Below are positions 33,864 through 42,684 of a stretch of 64,000 nt of DNA, in pieces. The notes beneath the pieces are model-generated. The model had not been told where the DNA came from and ran no database searches. It was given only the letters and a program-made list of their open reading frames with translations. The DNA is taken from positions 1 to 64,000 of the forward strand of contig JACJNY010000048.1 in NCBI GenBank assembly GCA_014695295.1, given 5' to 3'. Source of the DNA: Microcoleus sp. FACHB-61. Lineage in GTDB: Bacteria; Cyanobacteriota; Cyanobacteriia; Cyanobacteriales; Microcoleaceae. Position numbers and translations under genes: made by a program. Each line of letters opens with the position of its first letter. Position 1 is the stretch's first letter.

Positions 33864-34229
33864 ATGGAAAGCTTCTAATAGCTAAGAGTTTATCAATTAG
33901 CTGAAAAAATATTAAACGAAATATGGTTTATTGTTAAAAAGTGGGACGACTTTGCGAAGGATACGACGGGAAAACAAATAGTGCGATCGGGTGATAGCCT
34001 TGGTGCTAATCTTGCAGAAGGACATGGACGCTATAGCTATCAAGATAATCAGCGTTTTGTTAAAATTGCCATAGTTTCATTAAACGAAACAAGACATTGG
34101 TTGAGACTTGCCTACGCTCGCAATCTTTTGACTCAAGAACAGAGCGATCGACTGCATCCGTTATTAAATGAATTTTTACCAAAACTTAATGCCTATCTTA
34201 ACTCATTAAAACAAAAACCCAAAGGTTAA
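33864..34229 (+). pseudogene. four-helix-bundle protein (23S rRNA-intervening-sequence family) with two early stops
   Basis: ATG 33864 has an excellent ribosome-binding site (AAAGGAG). The translation MESF**LRVYQLAEKILNEI continues with IVRSGDSLGANLAEGHGRYS, RFVKIAIVSLNETRHWLRLA and a helical end, the standard pattern of the four-helix-bundle (S23-type) family of about 120 residues. Codons 5 and 6 are TAA TAG where relatives usually have Gln-Gln, so two C-to-T changes would explain them. The longest intact product starts at GTG 33981 (82 residues) and lacks the first helix. Hence called a pseudogene, recently broken. Confidence 0.75.
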
Positions 34230-34264
34230 CAGTCAATCGTTAACAGTCAACCATTAACCCCCAA

Positions 34265-35692
34265 CTAATTACTCGATCGCACAGTCAAAACTTGGGGCGG
34301 CGTCGCATCCGGCGGATACAAGAAATCCACCTGCACCAAACGGCGTTCCCCCGGCTTCATATTCACATTCACCAAAGGTTCCCCCTGCTGTCCCCTGCGC
34401 TGCACGATGTGAATGTAGCGCGTCAAAGTCTTGCCCGTATCATCATTAAACATCACCCGCACCGTACCTCGGAAAAATATCCGATTTTCAGGAGGGTCAT
34501 AAAACATCAGTCCCCCCGATTCTGTATTTGCTTTGATCGGTGTTTGCATTTTAATGCTAACAGATTGGGACTCACGAGATTTGTTGTAAAGCGGAAAAGC
34601 TAAGTTGTATTGAATCCCGTAATTACCGTGAGCTAAATAAGCAGTATCGGGATAGCGAGCTAACATTTTAGCGCTTTGAATTTGACCGGTGCCAAAAGTA
34701 CCGGTATCTGTAGTGCTCAGAGCATAAGAAAATGACTCGCCGGGCTTGGGAATAGTTAAATAATCGGTTCTCGAATTGTCAGTAATTTTAGCTTGCCACT
34801 GGGAACCTTCAGCTACTCCCGCAACGCGACCATAAATTTTTTGCTCAGGATTTTCGCCTTTCGGAGTTGGTGCTAAATCTCTCGGCCCTGCTAAACCTTT
34901 GGTATTTAAAATATTTTCCCACTGTTCTAATGTGGGATATTTCTCGACTCCTTCTTGAGTTGTAGGAGCAAACATGGCTAAACTAGCTACATAAACCGAA
35001 TTGCTGCTCGACATTCGCATTAAAGTCGATCGACCATTGGAAGAAGGCGTGACATTCCCCACAGGTATCGGCAAATTCATCAGCATTCGGCTCTGATTGG
35101 CCGGAATCTCGATCGCAGCCGGCAAAATGGCTTGTCTGTATCCCCGCAGCACATCACTCGTGATGCGGCTTCCAGGCCCCGCAAACACAGTGCCGAATCG
35201 ATTTTCTAAATACGACGGCAAATCGACAAACAAGGCATCCGGCCGAGTTAAATAGGTCGCTCCTTGCAATACATTTAAAGTAACAGGTTCGGAGTTGGGA
35301 TTGTGGACAATTATTCCTTGAAATAAGGTGCGGGTTTCGGCGCGATTTTTAGCTTTGGCGATGTGGTGGGCAAAGATGTCAAATCGGCCTTTGAAGGGAA
35401 AGTTTAAGTGTGCAGAAGGTACTTGTTTTCCTTCGGGGCCAAATGTGGAGAGCAAAATGCCTTCGGTTTGCACAACTTCGGGGCTGTTGCTGTTGAAAAC
35501 CGGGATGCTGTCGAGTTGCCCCGGTAAAACGCGCACTTGCTGGGGCACCGTCACAGTGTTCAGCGGGGCGGTTGTTGGAGGCGCTGGCAAATCCAGTTCG
35601 TTTTCCGGTAGCCGGAATTCTCGCTCGATGATGACTTGTTGGGTGGGAGGTGTCGGGATTGCTTGAGCTAAGGGTAGAATTGGCAAAAACAT
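34265..35692 (-). CDS. DUF3370 family secreted protein
   Basis: 475 residues from the ATG at 35692. The frame is open to 35851, but the extra piece uses a TTG and includes intergenic-repeat-like sequence. The N-terminus MFLPILPLAQAIPTPP is a short signal peptide; an in-frame TTG at 35749 would add an Arg-containing n-region. Conserved blocks are VPQQVRVLPGQLDSIPVFNS, GRFDIFAHHIAKAKNRAETR, LFQGIIVHNPNSEPVTLNVL and a C-terminal GERRLVQVDFLYPPDATPPQ. DUF3370 is a cyanobacterial family of unknown role, beta-rich and presumably in the envelope. Confidence 0.8.
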   Translation of the reverse strand: MFLPILPLAQAIPTPPTQQVIIEREFRLPENELDLPAPPTTAPLNTVTVPQQVRVLPGQLDSIPVFNSNSPEVVQTEGILLSTFGPEGKQVPSAHLNFPFKGRFDIFAHHIAKAKNRAETRTLFQGIIVHNPNSEPVTLNVLQGATYLTRPDALFVDLPSYLENRFGTVFAGPGSRITSDVLRGYRQAILPAAIEIPANQSRMLMNLPIPVGNVTPSSNGRSTLMRMSSSNSVYVASLAMFAPTTQEGVEKYPTLEQWENILNTKGLAGPRDLAPTPKGENPEQKIYGRVAGVAEGSQWQAKITDNSRTDYLTIPKPGESFSYALSTTDTGTFGTGQIQSAKMLARYPDTAYLAHGNYGIQYNLAFPLYNKSRESQSVSIKMQTPIKANTESGGLMFYDPPENRIFFRGTVRVMFNDDTGKTLTRYIHIVQRRGQQGEPLVNVNMKPGERRLVQVDFLYPPDATPPQVLTVRSSN

Positions 35693-35876
35693 TGCTGAGA
35701 GCGCGTTTAACTGAACTTGCAGAAGATTGCCACATAGCAACCGACACAAAACATTACCACAAGTGGGTTGATATTTTCTGGGGATTTGGGATTTTAGGTC
35801 AATTTTTGCGGAAATGCGGGCGATAAAATTTTTTGTTCTGCGCCTTGACAAAATCTAGATTTTGTAATTCCAGAGC

Positions 35877-35918
35877 AAAAATAAGAGCCAGAAGCACGAT
35901 AGCTGCCCTGGCTCTTAT
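35877..35918 (-). terminator. intrinsic terminator of the PEP-CTERM gene
   Basis: ATAAGAGCCAG (35881-35891) pairs perfectly with CTGGCTCTTAT (35908-35918). Read on the minus strand, the stem is followed by TTTTTGC. It lies about 85 bases after the stop of the PEP-CTERM gene at 36003. Confidence 0.8.
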
Positions 35919-36002
35919 GAGTTGGTACTAGAAGTTAAGCTTAATTCACTACAAATGCGGCGACCTTTTCTTCTGATGGATGGCCCGCACCCGTGAGAAA
36001 AT

Positions 36003-36740
36003 TCACGCAGTGGCTTTTTTTGCCTGCTTGCGACGGGCTGCTACTAAACTTCCCAACCCCATCACCATACCTGCAATAGTGGTTGGTTCCGGTACTGGCT
36101 CAGCATCAGCGGAAACTCCGGCCATAACTTTGTCACTGGTACCAACACGAGACCCATCTACCTGCTGGAAGCGAACCCCTGCCTTAAGCGTACCATTCTG
36201 GAATCCCGTCAAGAAAGCACTTTCTGCCTGAGCCGCACTCAGACTGCTGCCAGTTAGCAAAAAGCTAACTAAAGTAGACTGATTTTTATATAAGCCCCCA
36301 TTAGCGTTTCCACCATTAAAGGTATTGCGCGGAGTGCTAATGCCATAGTCGAAACCGTTGTGCAAACCGCTAATATCAACGTTTTGCCAAAACTTTGTAA
36401 AAGTGCTGCCTGCTGCGGTCGATTTAACCGATGCACTAACGCCACTCAATACGTCAAATGCCACGGCAACGAGAGAAGAGTTTGTTGCACCACCGGCTGT
36501 AGTCTTAGTGCCAGTGGTATTGGTGATGCCCAAATTCAGGAGCAAATCGGCTCCACTTTGGACAAAGTTGAAGTCCAATGTTGCAGTAGCGCCGGTGCCA
36601 ATGCCGTTGGTAGTACCGTACTCAGGAGCCACGGATAAACTGAATGCTTGGGCTTGCGTTGCAGTTAGTAATGAAGAAGCAATTGCTAAACCAGCGGTAG
36701 CGATACAGGCGGTTAGTGGTTGGGCGAAGTTGGTTTTCAT
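36003..36740 (-). CDS. PEP-CTERM sorting-domain protein
   Basis: 245 residues. Signal peptide at 1-32 (LTACIATAGLAIASSLLTAT, then QAQAF). The mature part is low in charge and rich in Ala, Gly, Ser and Thr. The C-terminus has the full tripartite PEP-CTERM signal: VPEPTTIAGMVMGLGSLVAA then RRKQAKK. Such proteins are processed by an exosortase and usually reach the outer surface or extracellular matrix. It has its own terminator (35877-35918). The leader upstream is AT-rich with several hexamers, so it is probably monocistronic. Confidence 0.88.
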   Translation of the reverse strand: MKTNFAQPLTACIATAGLAIASSLLTATQAQAFSLSVAPEYGTTNGIGTGATATLDFNFVQSGADLLLNLGITNTTGTKTTAGGATNSSLVAVAFDVLSGVSASVKSTAAGSTFTKFWQNVDISGLHNGFDYGISTPRNTFNGGNANGGLYKNQSTLVSFLLTGSSLSAAQAESAFLTGFQNGTLKAGVRFQQVDGSRVGTSDKVMAGVSADAEPVPEPTTIAGMVMGLGSLVAARRKQAKKATA

Positions 36741-37485
36741 AAGAGTAATACCTTTTCTATATCGTTGGGGGGATTGACTTTATTGATTTCTTTCGGTACC
36801 TGTTTACATCATCTATGATGTAAAAGTGTTTGTCTATACATTTTTGATACCTTTACCAAAACAATATGCTTCGAGGTTTATTCTTAAACTTTTCGTAAAC
36901 TCGGTTGTATCGCAAACGCTAGGATGACTTGTGCTGAGGCATTCCACGGTTAACTATCCGTTATTGCAATTTTCGGTATCATCGGCTGTCACAACTAATT
37001 GCGTAATATTACTAAATAACAAGTTGTAATTTATACAATTACTGAGAATCTGTTTGCCGATCGCCAGATAAACGCGAAAGTAAAATATAGTTGCACAGTA
37101 AGTAAATATAGAATTGGTAACTATTCCCGGACGCAGAAACCGGGTTAGAGAGACTAAAATACGGCGTGGAGAGCCTGGGTACCGCTGAAAAAAACCGGTC
37201 GATCCTAGTCTCAGTGCGTAAGTCCACTACACTTAACGTTATGCAGACGCCGCCCAAAAACGGATACAAGCCCCCGACTAATGTGGTGGAGGGCCAAAAA
37301 TTTTAGACTCTTGTTCAATCTCCCAGATTCATCTGTGGAGTAAATCTAAAATCTAAAATCTAAAATCTAAAATCTAAAATCTAAAATCGACGGACACCTA
37401 CGCGAGCCGCGCGCCTCCTACCATTTGAGATTGCATCGACTCGCCCGCCAGTGACACAATAACGTTACTAACAGACAAATTTTCA
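36741..37485. other. 745-bp intergenic region
   Basis: No convincing gene. AT-rich promoter zone of the PEP-CTERM gene (36741-37060), an AGAAACCGGGTT repeat fragment (about 37134), a GC-richer stretch with local pairing potential (37180-37300), and about six AAAATCT heptamers (37342-37388). A structured RNA in 37180-37300 is possible but unsupported. Confidence 0.5.
37342..37388. repeat. AAAATCT heptamer array
   Basis: Six to seven tandem AAAATCT units. The same heptamer in opposite orientation (AGATTTT) forms an array at about 51313-51357. Confidence 0.85.
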
Positions 37486-38163
37486 ATGGAAATAATTTTA
37501 ACTAACGACGACGGCATAGACGCTCCAGGGATTCAGGCACTTTTGCAGGCTGTCAGCGGCAAAACAATTCTGGTGGCTCCGCAGGGGCAATTATCGGGCT
37601 GCGGGCATCAAGTGACGGCTCACAGTCCGATTCATGTCGATCGGCGATCGGAATTTGAATATGCTGTAGGGGGAACACCGGCCGATTGCGTGCGCATTGC
37701 TCTTCATCACCTTTGTGCGAAGCCGGATTTGGTGCTTTCGGGTATTAACGCGGGTGGCAATTTGGGGGTTGACGTGTACATTTCGGGTACGGTTGCCGCT
37801 GTGCGGGAAGCAGCCATGCACGGTATTCCAGGCATCGCAATTTCGCACCGGATTAAAAGGCCGCTCGAAATAGACTGGGATGTCGCTACTCGCTGGACAT
37901 CGCGGGTGCTGGCGGATTTGCTCAACCGGGAACCCAAGTCTGGATGTTTCTGGAATGTGAATTTGCCGCATTTAGCGCCGGGAAGTGCGGAACCGGAAAT
38001 TGTGTTTTGCCGGCCTTCGACGCAGCCGCTGCCGGTGGTTTACCGGGTGGAGGGAGAATACTTTTATTATGCGGGAGAGTATGGATCGCGCGATCGAGCT
38101 GCGGGGACTGATGTTGACGTGTGTTTTGGGGGTAATATTGCGGTTACTGAGATATCGCTGTGA
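37486..38163 (+). CDS. surE: 5'/3'-nucleotidase SurE
   Basis: 225 residues. Metal site at the N-terminus: MEIILTNDDGIDAPGIQALL. Further SurE motifs are VAPQGQLSGCGHQVTAHSPI, GGTPADCVRIALHHL and VLSGINAGGNLGVDVYISGT followed by VAAVREAAMHGIPGIAIS. The enzyme dephosphorylates nucleoside monophosphates in stationary-phase and stress metabolism. Slightly short compared with the usual ~250-265 residues, with a trimmed C-terminus. No SD sequence is visible just before the ATG. Single gene. Confidence 0.93.
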   Translation: MEIILTNDDGIDAPGIQALLQAVSGKTILVAPQGQLSGCGHQVTAHSPIHVDRRSEFEYAVGGTPADCVRIALHHLCAKPDLVLSGINAGGNLGVDVYISGTVAAVREAAMHGIPGIAISHRIKRPLEIDWDVATRWTSRVLADLLNREPKSGCFWNVNLPHLAPGSAEPEIVFCRPSTQPLPVVYRVEGEYFYYAGEYGSRDRAAGTDVDVCFGGNIAVTEISL

Positions 38164-38243
38164 TAGATTTGGGCGATCGAACTATTTTTTTTTGTAAACA
38201 AAGCGGAAGTAGGTAGGTAAACTTTGGTATCACTTACCCTCAC

Positions 38244-38260
38244 TATCCTAAAATAGGATA
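38244..38260. promoter_or_regulatory. palindromic operator (C-box-like) before the DNA methyltransferase gene
   Basis: TATCCTA-AAA-TAGGATA is a perfect 7-3-7 palindrome, 41 bases upstream of the methyltransferase ATG. A related site lies before the controller gene (40587-40603). Likely binding site of the XRE-type protein encoded at 40267. Confidence 0.7.
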
Positions 38261-38301
38261 AAATTTTTTTACTTAATTTTTACACTCTCGTAAGTCAACA
38301 A

Positions 38302-39363
38302 ATGAGTCCTAACGCAGAAGCGAATTCTCCCAGCATCTTAAAACGCAAAGCCAGCAGCACTGTTGGTCGTGGAAAAGTAGCTAATCTCCATACCAACTTT
38401 AATTTTTCTGCATGGAGTGACGAATACGTTACTTTATATCTCGGCGATAGTCTCCAGCACTACGATAATTGGGAGCAACCTACTGTCATCGTTTCAGATG
38501 GAGCTTACGGTATTCTTGGGTTTGAAGGAGACACCTCAGATCACATTGATTTACCTAATTGGTATAAACCTCATATCGAGGCCTGGTCAAAAGCAGCCCT
38601 ACCCTGTACAACACTCTGGTTTTGGAATTCAGAGATTGGTTGGGCTGCTGTGCATCCACTTCTAGAAAAATATGGTTGGCGCTATGTCAATTCCAATATT
38701 TGGAACAAGGGAAAAGGTCATATCGCAGGGAATGTTAACACACAGAAAATTCGCCGGTTCCCGGTCGTTACAGAAGTCTGCGTTCAATACGTTAGAGAAG
38801 TAACAGTTAATGAACTTACCTTAAAGGCGTGGTTATTGCGAGAGTGGAAACGCTCTGGGTTGCCGTTACGACGCGCCAACAATGCTTGCGGGGTAGTGGA
38901 TGCAGCAACCAGAAAATACTTCGATCAAGGGCATTTGTGGTATTTCCCTCCGGCCGAGATGTTTGAAAGCCTAGTGAACTATGCAAATGAGTATGGTAGT
39001 CCTCAAGGAAAACCCTACTTTTCGCTGGATGGCAATCAGTCTTTAACGGGACAAGAATGGAGCAAGATGCGATCGAAGTTTAGATGCCCTCACGGTTTTA
39101 CAAACGTTTGGGAGCGTCAAGGTTTACGGGGCGATGAGAGAGTTAAAACTCTCTCTGGGAAAGCATTACATCTAAACCAAAAGCCTCTGGATCTGATGAA
39201 CCTTATTGTTGAGGCATCTAGCGATGAAAACGATGTTATATGGGAACCTTTTGGCGGACTTTTCAGTGCAGCTTTGTCAGCACGTAAACTCAAACGAAAA
39301 GCCTTTTCTTGCGAGATAGATCCCGACTATTTCTACTATGGTGTACAGAGATTTAATCAATAA
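38302..39363 (+). CDS. type II DNA methyltransferase (N6-adenine/N4-cytosine, beta-class order)
   Basis: 353 residues. The catalytic motif IV region is TVIVSDGAYGILGFEGDTSD (about residues 61-80), where DGAYG stands for the usual [DNS]-P-P-[YFW]. The SAM-binding motif I comes near the C-terminus: VIWEPFGGLFSAALSARKLK followed by AFSCEIDPDYFYYGVQRF. Catalytic motif before SAM motif is the beta-class order of N6A/N4C methyltransferases. HLNQKPLDLMNLIVEASSDE is motif X. It converges with the putative restriction gene, the two stops overlapping by 11 bp. Recognition sequence cannot be told. Confidence 0.85.
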   Translation: MSPNAEANSPSILKRKASSTVGRGKVANLHTNFNFSAWSDEYVTLYLGDSLQHYDNWEQPTVIVSDGAYGILGFEGDTSDHIDLPNWYKPHIEAWSKAALPCTTLWFWNSEIGWAAVHPLLEKYGWRYVNSNIWNKGKGHIAGNVNTQKIRRFPVVTEVCVQYVREVTVNELTLKAWLLREWKRSGLPLRRANNACGVVDAATRKYFDQGHLWYFPPAEMFESLVNYANEYGSPQGKPYFSLDGNQSLTGQEWSKMRSKFRCPHGFTNVWERQGLRGDERVKTLSGKALHLNQKPLDLMNLIVEASSDENDVIWEPFGGLFSAALSARKLKRKAFSCEIDPDYFYYGVQRFNQ

Positions 39364-40270
39364 TTTCATCAATACTCTCTTCTCTAATCTGTAGATAATC
39401 TTGTAGGGATTTCTTGATGCTGTCTTCTAGGCGACTTGATAAAAGCTTATTCCACCGACCAACGGTCATACCGGAAACTTCAGTATTGTAGACACGTCGC
39501 TTAAATTCCTCAATGCCTGGATGTACAATTCTGTCCATCTTTGCAAAATTTGTATCTAGTCTATATTCATAGCGTATCCGTAGCTCCCGCAGAAGGCGCT
39601 GATACTCTCTAGTTGGTTTGTAGACTTTTCCTTGAGTACCCCATGAATCAACTATTTTCTCAGCTTCTAAAAACTCCTCAGCAGAGCCTTGGAATTTATA
39701 TCCACTGGTGTTTGTTTGTTGCAAATTTGCTGTTCTTTGAGTTGTATCTTCCGGCTCTAAAACAAGATAATCCGGCGGATTGTGATAGTGGGTATCTCTC
39801 GCTACAGCTACCGATAAACCAGAGACAACGCACACATCAAGAATGCGAGGCTTGCCATAGATGATTTTATCTGGTAGCCATGCCAGGATAGCAACGTAGG
39901 TCTGATCGAACCTAAAGTGATTTTGACTATCTTTGAAACGTGCTGTTATCTCTGTTGCTAGTGGGAACCACGCTTTAATTTCTAATCCTGGCGTTGGTTG
40001 AACTATGCCGAGGAAAATAGTATCTGGAAAGCCCGGATCTTGCCTATGCCACTTTCCAAATTCAGCGAACTCATTTTGTTGATTCAAGAATTCAACGGTG
40101 TTAAATTCGATTAAATTTCCGACTAAGGGCGAAAGCTTTGAGATAACTTTAGACAGGTTCACCGCTGCATCTACGGTAACAGGTTTAGATACATCTAAAA
40201 CGTCGAAAGTGTTACCCGATAAGCGATCTAGATATTGGGAGGCAAGTCTAATTACATCTTGCGTATTCAT
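39353..40270 (-). CDS. putative type II restriction endonuclease
   Basis: 305 residues. A PD-(D/E)XK-like site is visible: DPGFPDTIFLGIVQPTPGLE then IKAWFP, that is P-D, fourteen residues, E-I-K (about residues 80-100). The rest is mixed alpha/beta with a basic helical C-terminus. It lies in an operon behind the XRE regulator (its ATG overlaps the regulator stop) and tail to tail with the methyltransferase. Together these are the strongest reasons for calling it the cognate restriction enzyme. Family not recognised with certainty. Confidence 0.8.
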   Translation of the reverse strand: MNTQDVIRLASQYLDRLSGNTFDVLDVSKPVTVDAAVNLSKVISKLSPLVGNLIEFNTVEFLNQQNEFAEFGKWHRQDPGFPDTIFLGIVQPTPGLEIKAWFPLATEITARFKDSQNHFRFDQTYVAILAWLPDKIIYGKPRILDVCVVSGLSVAVARDTHYHNPPDYLVLEPEDTTQRTANLQQTNTSGYKFQGSAEEFLEAEKIVDSWGTQGKVYKPTREYQRLLRELRIRYEYRLDTNFAKMDRIVHPGIEEFKRRVYNTEVSGMTVGRWNKLLSSRLEDSIKKSLQDYLQIREESIDEIID

Positions 40271-40530
40271 ATCTCGCTCTCACAAGATGCTTCAGATATT
40301 TTTTGTGAAATTTTCCTAATAATATCGCAAGGATCTACACCAATTACATGAGCAACTAACAGAAACTCAATTACATCTAACCGTCGTTCACCGTTTTCAT
40401 ATTTTGCTACGAAAGACTGGGGCTTTTTAAGAGATTTAGCAACAGACTCTTGAGTTAGTTGCGCTTCTTTTCGAGCCGCAATCATACAGCGACGGAAGGT
40501 TTCATATTCATGGCTAAAAACAGATTTCAT
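40267..40530 (-). CDS. XRE-family controller protein of the restriction-modification system
   Basis: 87 residues. A lambda-repressor-type helix-turn-helix is clear: CMIAARKEAQLTQESVAKSL (helices 1-2), KKPQSFVAKYENGERRLDVI (recognition helix and loop), then EFLLVAHVIGVDPCDII. Size and position, directly upstream of and overlapping the restriction gene by 4 bp, are those of C proteins, which time restriction expression. The 7-3-7 palindromes upstream of this gene and of the methyltransferase are candidate operators. Confidence 0.88.
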   Translation of the reverse strand: MKSVFSHEYETFRRCMIAARKEAQLTQESVAKSLKKPQSFVAKYENGERRLDVIEFLLVAHVIGVDPCDIIRKISQKISEASCESEI

Positions 40531-40586
40531 TATACTTTGGGTTTAGCACTGCATATTCCCTAGATATAATAAACCTGTTTTCGGAT

Positions 40587-40603
40587 AATCCCAACATAGG
40601 ATA
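40587..40603. promoter_or_regulatory. imperfect palindromic operator before the controller gene
   Basis: AATCCCA-ACA-TAGGATA: the right half-site is identical to that at 38254-38260, the left half matches TATCCTA at five of seven positions, and the spacer is again 3 bases. It lies 57 bases upstream of the controller ATG. Confidence 0.6.
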
Positions 40604-40677
40604 CTTAGATCTGTTAAAAATCGATAGTAAGGACAATTGAACAAAATTAATCGCAATCCGAAGAGTGGCAGCTATCT

Positions 40678-40794
40678 CTACTTGCGGCCGTCCGTGCTAC
40701 CATAATTTTTTTTGTCATCCTTCGGCTTAGCAACACCATCAGGTTGTTTCTTTGGCTTTTTGACTTCTTTGTTGCTTTTTCTTTCTTTTGACAT
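40678..40794 (-). CDS. 38-residue lysine-rich conserved small protein
   Basis: Minus-strand ATG (40794) with TGAGGAATAATT upstream gives MSKERKSNKEVKKPKKQPDG, then VAKPKDDKKNYGSTDGRK. The opening S-K-E-R-K-S-N-K-E-x-K-K-P-K is a recurrent small-protein family in bacteria (from memory), with no known function. Highly basic, no hydrophobic segment, so probably cytosolic and possibly nucleic-acid binding. It is divergently oriented with respect to nothing nearby on the plus strand and lies about 75 bp upstream of the controller operator. Confidence 0.65.
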   Translation of the reverse strand: MSKERKSNKEVKKPKKQPDGVAKPKDDKKNYGSTDGRK

Positions 40795-41311
40795 AATTAT
40801 TCCTCAATTTTTACTCAGAATAACATAGATTGACACATCTGCCTAACTGCAAGTAGACGAGGTGATGCTATACAGATATTACTCGCTCTTAGTTTTGTAC
40901 AATCTCCAGTAGATTATGCACTAGGTTTTGAACAAATAGCATCTACCGTTAGGCATATCGATAAATCCCTCAGAAGTACACTGTTTGCAATTACTTTTAA
41001 CCCCGATCGACTCAAAGAAATATTGAAGAGCGCGATCTTACAACTGCTGCGAGACAACAGAGAATAATTCTCGCTTATTAAGCTGTTGTTCCACATCAAA
41101 TTTTAATTCAAAAGTACAAGAAAATATGGAGCTACGACTATGCCAGCTTTCGTGACACCTGGCGCCAACACAACGAACAAATTTGCAGTTTTAGTTAAAA
41201 AAAGCTGTTCGCCACAGTTGACAACAAGCAGATTGTTTTACTATGGATGATGGAAAAAATTCTGAATAAAGTAGTAATTATTTAGGTGGTAGCTACAGCA
41301 GAGCAGCATAT
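40795..41311. other. gap with a possible degraded coding remnant
   Basis: No intact gene. A plus-strand frame without a start codon (40834-41067) reads SRRGDAIQILLALSFVQSPV, then YALGFEQIASTVRHIDKSLR and ends LLRDNRE, which looks protein-like and may be the 3' end of a lost gene. The rest is AT-rich. Confidence 0.4.
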
Positions 41312-41656
41312 TTGTGTGCACATGGAGACTCTGAGCATCTAGAATCACTGCGCGACAGATGTGAAAAAGGTAATTATACAAAAGTTACCAATGAATATAT
41401 AAAGTTGTTAATGGAACACTTGCGATCGTTTTTGAGTGCCAACCTTAGAATAAACGTTTCAGGGCGCTCCTATAACAGCAAGCAACGCTTGCGAGCCACA
41501 AAAGCTTTCAACGGAAAATCAAGGGTTTCAGACTACGACCTAAAAACGGTCTGGACTATTGAAAAAGCACAAAGTATATTAAGAAATATAAAGTTAATTT
41601 TCAGCTTCCTTCAAAGTAGGAGCGCATCCCCTCGGTTAGAGATAAAATATATATAA
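41312..41656 (+). CDS. doubtful open frame, 114 codons
   Basis: Starts at a TTG with no ribosome-binding site, though the frame is open back to 41270. Reads AHGDSEHLESLRDRCEKGNY, EYIKLLMEHLRSFLSANLRI and ends in AT-rich, repeat-like codons. Composition in the first 60 codons is protein-like. No family recognised; it could be a fragment. Confidence 0.3.
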   Translation: MCAHGDSEHLESLRDRCEKGNYTKVTNEYIKLLMEHLRSFLSANLRINVSGRSYNSKQRLRATKAFNGKSRVSDYDLKTVWTIEKAQSILRNIKLIFSFLQSRSASPRLEIKYI

Positions 41657-41704
41657 AGACTGTTTATTTCTAGATAAATTTCTGCTATTAGGAATGTGAC
41701 CCGT

Positions 41705-42577
41705 ATGGAAGTAACCGAACTGCTCAAAGAGTACGAAAATGGAAACAGAGATTTTGCTGGCGCCAACCTCAGCGGAGCAAACCTCAGCGGAGCCATCTTG
41801 GTCGGGGTAAATTTTTCGATGGCTAACCTGTCGGGAGCTAACCTGAGTCGGGCGCATCTCACCAAAGCAGAACTCAACGACGCAAACCTTTACAGGGCAA
41901 ATCTGAGTTTTGCCAAAATGGGCCAAGCCAGACTAGCGGACGCAGACCTTACGAAAGCCAATCTCAGCGGAGCTTTCCTGGTCAAAGCGAAACTGCCCAG
42001 GGCAAAGTTGAGTGGCGCCCAACTCATAGGTAGCAACCTGCGGAGTGCCATCCTCTGGAACGCCAATTTGTGTACAGCCGACCTGCAATTCATCAACCTG
42101 CGGGGCGCGAACCTCACGGGAGCAAACCTCAACTGGGCAAACTGCGGAGGGGCAAAACTCAGCGGTGCAAAGCTTTTTGGCGCTCAACTAACAGGCATCT
42201 ATCTCAGCAAAGCTTTTATCAATGGCATCGACCTGAGCAGGACGGATCTCAATGGCGTCAACCTCAGCGAAGCCAAACTGAACGGGGTAAACTTGGAAGG
42301 CTCGAACTTGTTAGCCGCCAATCTCAGCGGGGCTCAGTTGCGGGGCGTCCAGTTGATGGGAGCAGATTTAACCAGGGCAAATCTGGTGGGAGTTTCTTTG
42401 GTGCAGGCAAACCTCGATTGGGCTAGGCTGTGCTATGCAGACTTGAGCGAAGCGGACTTGAGCGGGGCAACATTCATGGGAGCAAACTTTGAAGGTACTC
42501 AGTTAGGCGGATCAACAATGCCCGCATCTGTGAGCCATGATGTCTACTTAACTGCGGGGGGCGGTATCGCAGCTTAG
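41705..42577 (+). CDS. pentapeptide-repeat protein
   Basis: 290 residues from ATG 41705; a GTG three codons earlier is possible. MEVTELLKEYENGNRDFAGA is the usual N-terminal cap (E-L-L-x-x-Y-x-x-G-x-R-D-F), followed by about 48 A(N/D)LSG-type pentapeptides, for example ANLSGANLSGAILVGVNFSM. This predicts a right-handed quadrilateral beta-helix about 12 coils long. No signal peptide or membrane segment. Role unknown; some family members bind DNA gyrase, but that is not indicated here. Confidence 0.9.
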   Translation: MEVTELLKEYENGNRDFAGANLSGANLSGAILVGVNFSMANLSGANLSRAHLTKAELNDANLYRANLSFAKMGQARLADADLTKANLSGAFLVKAKLPRAKLSGAQLIGSNLRSAILWNANLCTADLQFINLRGANLTGANLNWANCGGAKLSGAKLFGAQLTGIYLSKAFINGIDLSRTDLNGVNLSEAKLNGVNLEGSNLLAANLSGAQLRGVQLMGADLTRANLVGVSLVQANLDWARLCYADLSEADLSGATFMGANFEGTQLGGSTMPASVSHDVYLTAGGGIAA

Positions 42578-42684
42578 CCAGCGGCAACAATCAATCTCGC
42601 ATCCGAGCCGGCAACTCTCGCATTGGTTTAACTTTTGATGCAGACATCATTACTTTTGTGAGAGTGCTGCACCGGCAAGAAATT

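Noticed and set aside
37180..37300. GC-richer intergenic stretch that might be a structured RNA
   Set aside because: No known RNA family motif is visible and no promoter/terminator pair could be assigned.
40834..41067. Start-less open frame resembling a protein end
   Set aside because: No start codon, no recognised family; mentioned only as a possible relic.
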